Positions 1 to 6,662 of a DNA stretch of 64,000 nucleotides are shown piece by piece; positions within the stretch are counted from its first letter, which is position 1; the number at the start of each line of letters is the position of its first letter. Under the pieces are notes generated by a model. It made no database searches. It saw nothing but the letters and a program-made list of their open reading frames with translations, and was not told the origin of the DNA. The stretch is from assembly GCA_964418605.1 (NCBI GenBank), contig CAYQLY010000004.1, positions 124,001 to 188,000 on the forward strand. Reading direction: 5' to 3'. Position numbers and translations under genes: made by a program. Source of the DNA: CAYQLY01 sp964418605 (GTDB lineage: Bacteria; Bacteroidota; Bacteroidia; Cytophagales; Cyclobacteriaceae).

Positions 1-1
1 G

Positions 2-676
2 TTTATGTATAAATATTGCGAATTGAAAAAGATATGTCCGGACTTAGAAGCGATTGATATTGGGGGTGGATTTCCTATCAAAGCATCATTGCAGTTTTCA
101 TATGATTATCAGCAGATTGTAGATAGTATTATTGAAAACGTTCAGTGGATTTGTCAGAAAAACAATGTGCCTGTGCCTAATATCTTTACAGAATTTGGAA
201 GCTATACCGTAGGGGAGAGTGGTGCAGTTATTTATTCTGTTCTTGATCAAAAACTACAGAATGATAAGGAATTATGGTATATGATTGATGGGTCATTCAT
301 TACACATTTGCCAGATGCATGGGGTACGAATCAAAAGTATATTATGCTTGCGATTAATAACTGGGATAATGTTTATCATAAGGTCAACTTGGGAGGCCTG
401 ACGTGTGATAGTATGGATTATTATAATTCAGAAGCACATATATCTGAAGTTTTTCTACCTAAAATAGAACCTGATGAAACACAGTATATTGGATTTTTTC
501 ATACGGGGGCTTATCAAGAGTCATTAGGAGGTTATGGAGGTATTCAGCATTGTTTAATTCCCGCCCCTAAGCATGTGATTATTGATCGTGATGAAGATGG
601 AAATAATGTAACGTCCTTATTTGCTCCTGAGCAGGATAGTAATTCGATGTTAAAAATACTGGGTTATACGTCTTAA
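2..676 (+). CDS. speA: Arginine decarboxylase, C-terminal part (5' end outside window)
   Basis: Biosynthetic arginine decarboxylase converts arginine to agmatine, the first step of the agmatine route to polyamines. The reading frame is open to the left edge, so only about the last 224 residues are present; family members are usually 450 residues or more. Visible motifs are a glycine-rich phosphate-binding stretch (DIGGGFP) near residue 20 and the active-site cysteine segment LTCDSMDYY, both typical of the fold-III PLP decarboxylases (alanine racemase-like barrel plus C-terminal sheet domain). The internal ATG at base 5 is not a credible start because the barrel would be cut. Ornithine or diaminopimelate decarboxylase share the fold, but the overall sequence reads as SpeA. 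Confidence 0.85.
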   Translation, partial: FMYKYCELKKICPDLEAIDIGGGFPIKASLQFSYDYQQIVDSIIENVQWICQKNNVPVPNIFTEFGSYTVGESGAVIYSVLDQKLQNDKELWYMIDGSFITHLPDAWGTNQKYIMLAINNWDNVYHKVNLGGLTCDSMDYYNSEAHISEVFLPKIEPDETQYIGFFHTGAYQESLGGYGGIQHCLIPAPKHVIIDRDEDGNNVTSLFAPEQDSNSMLKILGYTS

Positions 677-707
677 AAAAAATAGTAACTCTATAAATTA
701 CTTTTTT

Positions 708-728
708 CTAAATGCACAACGGGTATAA
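708..728 (-). repeat. 21-bp dispersed repeat, copy 1
   Basis: This 21-base segment, read on the minus strand, matches 36714-36734 at 20 of 21 positions; its core is CCCGTTGTGCAT. It lies in the gap between speA and the toxin gene. Similarity does not continue beyond the 21 bases on either side. Function is unknown; it could be the end of a decayed element or a binding site. Confidence 0.5.
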
Positions 729-756
729 TAATATATTTTTCTTTTTCATATAAATT

Positions 757-786
757 TTGTTTTCCAATTATTTAGTTCTACTTTTG
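757..786 (+). promoter_or_regulatory. Bacteroidota-type promoter for the toxin gene
   Basis: TTG at 757-759 and TACTTTTG at 779-786 are separated by 19 bases. This fits the Bacteroidota primary sigma consensus (TTG, 19 or so bases, TAnnTTTG). Transcription would begin near 793, giving a leader of about 20 bases before the ATG at 815. Confidence 0.65.
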
Positions 787-814
787 ATCTAATTAACCCT
801 TATTTTTCAGAGAA

Positions 815-3800
815 ATGAAGTTTATAATAATCAAAAATAAACAACTTGTTTATTTAACGATTAGTTTGCTTGCATCTGTTTTATGTAGTTCTTTTTCTTA
901 CTCCCAAACCTACCCTCTGCAAGGGAATCTCGTTTTAAAAGCCCCTCACTCGCCGTATATAGCGGATTACACCTCTGCAGATCATAATACATTGCTGTTA
1001 ACGTTTGTTTCTACTGATCCATCTACCTCTGTTTCTGATATGGTGCTTCGGATGAGCATCAAAGCGGTAGGTCTGACGATCCAGACCTCACCTTCAGCCG
1101 TACGTATTCCTATTTCATTTACCTCTCCACTGCTGCTCTCAGGTTCTGATCTAGCATCTTATTTTTCCTCTTCCAATCTTTCTTTTTCGGGCTATTCTAA
1201 AACACAGTATGAACAGAAAGGAACATTACCGGAAGGACTGTATGAGTTTTCCTTTCAAGCTTTTGATGCGAGACGGAATGATATAGCGGTATCGAATGTA
1301 GCCAGCTTTATGTGCTGGATTCAACTGCACGATCCTCCCCAACTGATCTTTCCTAAAAACCAAAGCACAGCCGAATCTAAAACTCCCCAACAAGTCAGTT
1401 TTCAGTGGCAGGGAACAACCCTAACGAATGTGACGTATGAGTTGGAACTGTATGAACTGAGAGTGACTGACAAACGCGATCCGAATGAAGTGATCCGGGG
1501 AGCGTCTCCTATATTTACTACTGCAACTAAAGCTAGCACCTATATTTATACCATCAAGGATCCACCCCTACAAGATGGAATGAACTATGCCTGGAGGGTG
1601 AGAGCTAAAACGGATACCGATAAAGAACTCATTAAAAACGGGGGCTATAGTTCGACCTTTACGTTCACCTATCTTCCCATCTGTAAAACACCGAGCTTGG
1701 TTAAAAGCCTTCCGAATAAAAACAAGACAGCCCTGATCAGCTGGGCTGGAGAGGGAAAAGAATATTTAATTCAGTATCGAGAAGAAGGACAGACAGATTG
1801 GTATGAAGAACTATCCTTAACGCAAAGCTTAACCATTACCCAACTCAGACCAGGAAAGAAATACGAATACCGGATCAAAAGTATCTGTGAATACAATTAC
1901 AGCAATTATACCAAGACAGATACGTTCAGTATTCCTTATGCAACGAGCACCACACCACTCACTCCTCCGGCAGGAGGCTATCCCGGAATAGTACTAGATA
2001 AGAGTACGTATTTAGAAGAAGTAGCTGAAGGGATGATCATTAAGGTGAACTACTTTGAGATGAAGATCATTAAGGCGGTCAAGAATGAACAAACCAAACT
2101 GTGGACGGGAACGGGGACGATGTATTTTCCATCACTGAAAGCTAATGTGCTGATGGAGTTTAAAGACATTCACATCAATAAAGATCAGAGACTGGTGGCA
2201 GGCCATATCCATAGTGTACGTGCCCCCAAACTGATGACCAAAGTCAAACTACCCCCGGTAAAGCAAGCCAAGAAGATCTGTTTGACCTACGGACCAGATG
2301 GGTACGATGAGGAAGGGTATAATAAAGAGGGCTACGATAGAGCAGGGTATAACAAAGAAGGAAGAGACAAGGAAGGCTATGATAAACTAGGGTACAACGC
2401 ACAGAATGTAGATCGGAATGGCAACCCGAAACAAACCCCACCAACCAATCCAACTCCTGGCAACCCAACCGCTTCTAGTGGAACGAATACGAATGGAAAT
2501 AATACGACACAGACGGGAACGAGTGGAAGCACGAGCGGACAAGGAGGAAGTGGAGGAAACACTACGAGCACAGGAACCAATGGAAACAGCGGCGGAGCAA
2601 CGCCAACAACTAGCATAGAAGAAGATGCATTCACGCTGGAGCTGGTCAGCTACTATGAGCAGGTGATTGTAGCCTACTTGACGGAGCATCCAGAACTCAA
2701 AGGCAGCGGTCCGGAGCCATGGTATGGAGGAAACACGACACAGCTGCCGCCATGTTTAGAGGATCATAAAGAAGATATAGAATACATACGTCAATATCTG
2801 TCTGTAAGTAAAAACGATAAAGCCAAACGAGCAGAACTTATCCAAAAGATGAAAAGCAATGATTCATTTATGAGTTTTTTTAAACAAGCCTTAGATGAAA
2901 AAAAGAAAACAGGCAATGAAAGCAAAACATACAAAGAGCTTCTCTCAAACACAGACTGGATCAAACTGGCAGAGAAAACATGTAATGAAATTTATCAGGT
3001 AGCCGGAGAGCATTATATTAAAACGATTGTCTCTGATTTAGTGAGCAGTGAGTGTGCTAGCAGAGCAGCTCAGAAAGCAATTAACAGATTTAATCCTTTA
3101 AAGCTTTACAGTTATGGCACAGCAACACTGGCGGCGATCACCGAAGCGTGGCTCTGTGCAACCGAGCAAGATAAATGTGAAGGAAGAGATTACTGGACAC
3201 AGTACAGTTATGGAGTACTTCATGCGGTGATTGAACAGGCTGATTTGCTAGCGATGAGTGATGTATTAAAAGAACTCTTTCAAAGCCAATACCAAAGTCG
3301 GATGAGTTGTCTTGGAAAAGAAAGTGATATTAAAATCAGAGCCGTACAGGAGACAGAGACAGAAGAGGCCATTCATCAGGCATTGAAGTGTGTATTAGGG
3401 ATTGATGTTACGGTAACAGAACTAGAGCAAAGATATGCTTTAACGAAAAGCTATATCGAGAAGAACTGGCAGGAGCCTTACTTTAGAGGAGAGGCTACGG
3501 TATTAATTTCCACGTTGATCGTACCTACAGCGAAGGGTGTTTCTCTTATCCGAAAAGGAATACTTGCTAAGTTCAAGAAAGCTGCTACTTTTTCTAAAGA
3601 GATAGCTACGCTTGAAGCACTAGAAGCTACCAATGGAAAGATAGATGATATTGCTAAAGTGATGAAGGAAAGTAATGTAGGAAAGCTATTTACAGTAGCT
3701 GAATTGAAAGCCTTAACAAGATCGAAGCTAGCAGATTTTGTTAAAAGTAATTTAGATAACTTACTTACAGATGCTAATAGAAATACAGTTTGGTCTCTTA

Positions 3801-4213
3801 CGGATGAAGCGACAGGACAGTTTAAGCGGGGCGATTTAATTGAAGAGATATTTAACCAATGGGGAAATAAATACAAAAACTATCAAAATTTAAATGATAT
3901 CATACCAAATTATCCTACTTTAGATTTTGATGGTATCCTAAATAATGTCAGTGAGGTTGTTTCATTAAAAACATTCCATCCCACATCTGGAACTCCAAAA
4001 ACGTTAAACTTAATTACAAGTAAAATTGATAGTTATGCAGGTAAATTATCATCTGCTACTTTAGCTACCAATCATGCAGGTAAAAAACGTATTTTAGATT
4101 TTGTAATAAAAAAAGGTGAATGGACTGGAATGATGAATGATATAAACAAAGCAATTTTTAATATTCAGACTAAATACAATAATAAAGTAACAATAATATT
4201 AACTGAGTTTTAA
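815..4213 (+). CDS. Secreted FN3/tandem-repeat protein with C-terminal nuclease-like toxin domain
   Basis: A 1132-residue exported protein with polymorphic-toxin architecture. Residues 1-31 form a signal peptide ending SFSYSQ. Two fibronectin-III-like modules follow at about 175-285 and 290-372, then a beta-rich module at about 388-475. A five-residue repeat (GYDKE type) spans about 496-528, followed by a Thr/Asn/Gly/Ser-rich linker to about 600 and a helical region. The last 130 residues carry RGDLIEE, then LDFD, then VVSLKT, a spacing that resembles the E...D...xK core of restriction-endonuclease-fold toxins. GC content falls from about 47% on a sampled line in the linker to about 32% near 3961-4020, which fits a swapped-in toxin tip. 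The next gene starts 2 bases after the stop and is the probable immunity gene. The toxin and its fold are inference; the export signal, repeats and domain order are seen directly. No type IX C-terminal sorting domain is visible. Confidence 0.6.
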   Translation: MKFIIIKNKQLVYLTISLLASVLCSSFSYSQTYPLQGNLVLKAPHSPYIADYTSADHNTLLLTFVSTDPSTSVSDMVLRMSIKAVGLTIQTSPSAVRIPISFTSPLLLSGSDLASYFSSSNLSFSGYSKTQYEQKGTLPEGLYEFSFQAFDARRNDIAVSNVASFMCWIQLHDPPQLIFPKNQSTAESKTPQQVSFQWQGTTLTNVTYELELYELRVTDKRDPNEVIRGASPIFTTATKASTYIYTIKDPPLQDGMNYAWRVRAKTDTDKELIKNGGYSSTFTFTYLPICKTPSLVKSLPNKNKTALISWAGEGKEYLIQYREEGQTDWYEELSLTQSLTITQLRPGKKYEYRIKSICEYNYSNYTKTDTFSIPYATSTTPLTPPAGGYPGIVLDKSTYLEEVAEGMIIKVNYFEMKIIKAVKNEQTKLWTGTGTMYFPSLKANVLMEFKDIHINKDQRLVAGHIHSVRAPKLMTKVKLPPVKQAKKICLTYGPDGYDEEGYNKEGYDRAGYNKEGRDKEGYDKLGYNAQNVDRNGNPKQTPPTNPTPGNPTASSGTNTNGNNTTQTGTSGSTSGQGGSGGNTTSTGTNGNSGGATPTTSIEEDAFTLELVSYYEQVIVAYLTEHPELKGSGPEPWYGGNTTQLPPCLEDHKEDIEYIRQYLSVSKNDKAKRAELIQKMKSNDSFMSFFKQALDEKKKTGNESKTYKELLSNTDWIKLAEKTCNEIYQVAGEHYIKTIVSDLVSSECASRAAQKAINRFNPLKLYSYGTATLAAITEAWLCATEQDKCEGRDYWTQYSYGVLHAVIEQADLLAMSDVLKELFQSQYQSRMSCLGKESDIKIRAVQETETEEAIHQALKCVLGIDVTVTELEQRYALTKSYIEKNWQEPYFRGEATVLISTLIVPTAKGVSLIRKGILAKFKKAATFSKEIATLEALEATNGKIDDIAKVMKESNVGKLFTVAELKALTRSKLADFVKSNLDNLLTDANRNTVWSLTDEATGQFKRGDLIEEIFNQWGNKYKNYQNLNDIIPNYPTLDFDGILNNVSEVVSLKTFHPTSGTPKTLNLITSKIDSYAGKLSSATLATNHAGKKRILDFVIKKGEWTGMMNDINKAIFNIQTKYNNKVTIILTEF
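2300..2398 (+). repeat. 15-bp tandem repeat coding for GY(D/N)xx units
   Basis: Six full 15-base units plus a partial seventh encode GYDEE, GYNKE, GYDRA, GYNKE, GRDKE, GYDKL and GYN. The copies differ at codon third positions, so the array is old rather than freshly expanded. It lies between the FN3 part and the low-complexity linker of the toxin gene. Period-15 arrays can change copy number without a frameshift. Several open frames on the opposite strand here are by-products of this composition. Confidence 0.85.
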
Positions 4214-4215
4214 AT

Positions 4216-5133
4216 ATGGAATATTTATTATCTATGTCATTAAAAGAATTCTCGTTTCGAAACGAAATGACAAAATTTATTTTAGAAACATTTAAAGTTA
4301 AATCTATTGAATATAACAAAGATTTTGAATGGTTTAGAATAAATAAAAAAGATGTATTTGAAGTAGAGACTGATCAAATTCAATTTAATTTAACTGAAGA
4401 GGTGCAATTAGTTCTTCAAAATATGAACAATTCCTTGCCTAGAATTTATGGCGGTAAAATCGATTTTGATAAAGTGAATTTGATTTCAAAAAAAGTAGAA
4501 AAAGAATTTACAGATTTTATTGTTTGTGGACGTATTCATAATTATTTAGATTCTGGTTTACAAAATACAGATGAATTAAAATATTGGAAACTATTCGAAA
4601 GAACAATTCCCTCTTACGCTCAGATAATACCAAATCCAAAATATTCAGAAGGGCCAGGTAGTGATATGATACCTAAAGAATTTATCAGTATAGAAAGTTT
4701 GCCAGGGCATTCACATCAAATGGGTTATGATGAAAAGCTATGGTTTGGGAGCTGTTGGCAAATGTATTTTAGTCCAGTTTATTACAAATACATTCCAAAA
4801 TTCCTGTTTGATAATTTTACAGACTGCTATGAAAACAACGTATTTGAAAACGGACTTAGAAGAATTACATTGTATAAAAATATTGAAGAGTATGATTTAC
4901 CTGAAAGCCGAGCTAAACAATGGGCATTTCGTAGAGCCGTAGGCATTGATAGCATTGCTCATGAATTAACCAAAGAAAGCAATCGAATAGAACCGGAAAA
5001 TCTGCCCGTAAAAATCACAAAACAAAATTGTGTAAAAGGTACAACAAGAGTTGAATTACATTATAAAGATAGAATAGAAATTAAGGAGTTTTTAGATGAT
5101 GGGATTACAATGGTTTATGAAGAAATTAAGTAA
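4216..5133 (+). CDS. Probable immunity protein for the adjacent toxin
   Basis: A 305-residue protein without a signal peptide or membrane segment, starting 2 bases after the toxin stop and therefore probably translated with it. I do not recognise a family. It is rich in aromatic and charged residues, with a central GHSHQMGYDEKLWFGSCWQM stretch and an acidic, Glu-rich C-terminus. The DNA is very AT-rich (about 17% GC on the line at 4261), much lower than the toxin N-terminus, which suggests it arrived with the toxin tip. The immunity role rests only on position and co-acquisition; a cytoplasmic location would fit. It could instead be an unrelated hypothetical gene. Confidence 0.55.
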   Translation: MEYLLSMSLKEFSFRNEMTKFILETFKVKSIEYNKDFEWFRINKKDVFEVETDQIQFNLTEEVQLVLQNMNNSLPRIYGGKIDFDKVNLISKKVEKEFTDFIVCGRIHNYLDSGLQNTDELKYWKLFERTIPSYAQIIPNPKYSEGPGSDMIPKEFISIESLPGHSHQMGYDEKLWFGSCWQMYFSPVYYKYIPKFLFDNFTDCYENNVFENGLRRITLYKNIEEYDLPESRAKQWAFRRAVGIDSIAHELTKESNRIEPENLPVKITKQNCVKGTTRVELHYKDRIEIKEFLDDGITMVYEEIK

Positions 5134-5147
5134 TATAAATCCCTAAC

Positions 5148-5172
5148 TAGGCGTAGTTTACAACTACGCCTA
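5148..5172. repeat. Perfect hairpin, 11-bp stem
   Basis: TAGGCGTAGTT at 5148-5158 pairs perfectly with 5162-5172 across a 3-base loop. It lies just after the first immunity gene. It lacks a clear T-run and closely resembles the next hairpin, so it looks like a mobile palindromic unit as much as a terminator. Confidence 0.7.
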
Positions 5173-5192
5173 AATATAAAATGAATATAATC

Positions 5193-5215
5193 CAGCGTAG
5201 TTACAAACTACGCTG
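5193..5215. repeat. Second hairpin of the same family, 10-bp stem
   Basis: CAGCGTAGTT at 5193-5202 pairs with 5206-5215 around ACA. It shares the GCGTAGTT/AACTACGC core with the hairpin 20 bases upstream but differs at the stem base, where C-A pairs are compensated. It lies right before the stranded toxin tail. Confidence 0.7.
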
Positions 5216-5317
5216 AGAAGAGGCGATGGGGGTGGAATTCAATTTGAAATATTAGATTGGAAAAATATCCCTTTAAGCAAAAAGCTTAATTGGTTTAAAG
5301 AAGTAGCAAAATTTTAA
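5201..5317 (+). pseudogene. Stranded C-terminal toxin tail
   Basis: An open stretch after the TAG at 5198 runs to TAA at 5315-5317 with no plausible start. It reads GDGGGIQFEILDWKN and ends WFKEVAKF, and looks protein-like with a typical codon pattern. GGGxQF resembles the end of several toxin domains in polymorphic toxins, but I cannot assign one. It lies 3 bases before the next small gene, the usual toxin-to-immunity spacing. It is best read as the tip of a displaced toxin cassette whose front part was lost. Confidence is limited by its length. Confidence 0.45.
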
Positions 5318-5320
5318 AAT

Positions 5321-5656
5321 ATGTTTAGTTTCGAAAAGAATCAACTTTTAATTTCAGGTGACATTAAAATTATTTTGCCTGATAATATTATTGAGGTATT
5401 AAGTTTAGATAATTATATACTTGTTTGTATTGATTATCACTATAATAAACAGGAGGAAAAATTTAATTATGAAGGAGGAAATGTCTTTTGCTATGATAGT
5501 TATGGTGATTTAAAATGGCAATGGAAATCCAAAGGAGCAACTCGTATTTGGATTGAAAAAGATGGCTTTCATATTTACGATACTACTAGTTTAGGTTATG
5601 ATTGTTTGGTCAATGTAGAAACAGGAGAAATAAAAAAAATGACTCCAGTGAAATAA
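5321..5656 (+). CDS. Small immunity-like protein (orphan cassette)
   Basis: A 111-residue cytoplasmic protein without signal or membrane segment and without a family I recognise. It is rich in beta-type sequence (alternating hydrophobic residues) and has a NVFCYDSYGDLKWQWKSKGA segment resembling one blade of a propeller or an immunity-protein sheet. It begins 3 bases after a stranded toxin tail, so it probably protected against that lost toxin. This arrangement, orphan immunity genes downstream of the active toxin/immunity pair, is known for Rhs, CDI and other polymorphic toxin loci. The assignment is by context only. Confidence 0.5.
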   Translation: MFSFEKNQLLISGDIKIILPDNIIEVLSLDNYILVCIDYHYNKQEEKFNYEGGNVFCYDSYGDLKWQWKSKGATRIWIEKDGFHIYDTTSLGYDCLVNVETGEIKKMTPVK

Positions 5657-5677
5657 AATTTAATGTATTCCTCTACT

Positions 5678-5708
5678 GCCGCAAGTTTAGCGAAGCGTAA
5701 CTTGTGGC
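5678..5708. repeat. Intergenic hairpin repeat, orientation A
   Basis: GCCGCAAGTT at 5678-5687 pairs with AACTTGTGGC at 5699-5708, with one G-T wobble and an 11-base loop. It belongs with the similar hairpin at 5774-5796. The 315 bases from 5657 to 5970 hold these two units, a decayed reading frame and no intact gene. Confidence 0.6.
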
Positions 5709-5773
5709 TAGGTTGGAATAAGAGAAAAGAACATGAGTAGAGATTATAAAATAGGAGATGAAAATAATAAAAA

Positions 5774-5796
5774 GCCACAAGCTGAAAGCTTGCGGC
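5774..5796. repeat. Intergenic hairpin repeat, orientation B
   Basis: GCCACAAGCT at 5774-5783 and AGCTTGCGGC at 5787-5796 form a stem with one wobble and a GAA loop. The arm sequences are those of the 5678-5708 hairpin in inverted order, so the two could also pair with each other over about 90 bases. Confidence 0.6.
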
Positions 5797-5869
5797 AGGT
5801 GATGAAGCTGCTTTGCAGATCGGAGTAGGCTTGATGGCTTGGCTGGCCATAGAAGAGTTAAACTATTGA
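5786..5869 (+). pseudogene. Possible decayed C-terminal fragment
   Basis: A short frame following a TGA at 5783 reads GDEAALQIGVGLMAWLAIEE and stops at TGA 5867-5869. It has no start and overlaps hairpin B. The composition looks coding (higher GC, hydrophobic helix), so it may be a relic of another toxin-locus gene. Evidence is weak. Confidence 0.25.
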
Positions 5870-5970
5870 TTATATTTTTAGTATAAATCTCAGCAAGGAT
5901 GTTATAATTGTATTTACCAAAAAACAGTTTAGCGCTTTTGGATAAAATCTTTTTATGTTAAAAACCAACT

Positions 5971-6522
5971 ATGACGGAAAAGAAAAATATACTTGTAATT
6001 ATTGGAAGCGCAAGTCAAGATTCTGCAAACCAAAAACTTGTCGATAAGTTTGCTAGCTTAACAAAAGATGTCTTTAATCTAACCATAGTCCGTGATTTAA
6101 AATTATTTCCCCATTTTGATCCGGCATTAACTATCAACAACCCACCAAAAATAATTGTAGAATTTAGAGAAACTATTAACAAGGCTGATGGGGTTTTAAT
6201 TTCCACACCAGAATACATTTTTAGCATTCCGAGCGGATTAAAAAATGCAATAGAGTGGTGTGTGTCAACAATCGTTTTTTCAGATAAACCAGTCGGACTT
6301 TTAACAGCTTCAGCTGATGGACAGAAAGGACATGAACAATTACAATTAATAATGAAAACTGTAATGGCTAAATTTACTACGGAAACAATATTATTGATAC
6401 AGGGAATTAAAGGAAAAATGAATGAACAAGGAGAAATAATAGACAGTAAAACGATGGAACGTCTTACGAAATTTATTAACGCATTTAAAGCGCTTGTAAA
6501 AACAGATAAAGTATTAAATTAA
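5971..6522 (+). CDS. NADPH-dependent FMN reductase family flavoprotein
   Basis: A 183-residue flavodoxin-fold protein of the NADPH:FMN reductase family (SsuE/ArsH/YieF-like). The phosphate loop GSASQDSANQ lies near residues 12-21 and the characteristic flavin segment TPEYIFSIPSGLKNAIEW near 78-95. It probably reduces FMN or quinones with NAD(P)H in the cytoplasm; the true substrate cannot be told. It stands alone: about 315 bases of repeat-rich DNA lie upstream and 140 bases downstream before the ABC exporter. Length is normal for the family. Confidence 0.85.
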   Translation: MTEKKNILVIIGSASQDSANQKLVDKFASLTKDVFNLTIVRDLKLFPHFDPALTINNPPKIIVEFRETINKADGVLISTPEYIFSIPSGLKNAIEWCVSTIVFSDKPVGLLTASADGQKGHEQLQLIMKTVMAKFTTETILLIQGIKGKMNEQGEIIDSKTMERLTKFINAFKALVKTDKVLN

Positions 6523-6662
6523 AATTTTAGAATAACAAGAAAAGTATAACTGTTTTAATTCTCCTTAAAAACCACCATGTAAACCAAATATAGGATTTCA
6601 TATAAAAAAAATCCTACTAATCATAAGCAAAAAATTAGTTATAAGACGTATATTTACCACCT

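Noticed and set aside
2244..2689. Three open frames on the minus strand and one on the plus strand inside the toxin linker
   Set aside because: They mirror the Gly/Thr/Asn/Pro-rich linker and the 15-bp repeat of the toxin gene; low-complexity sequence, no start context and no family features.
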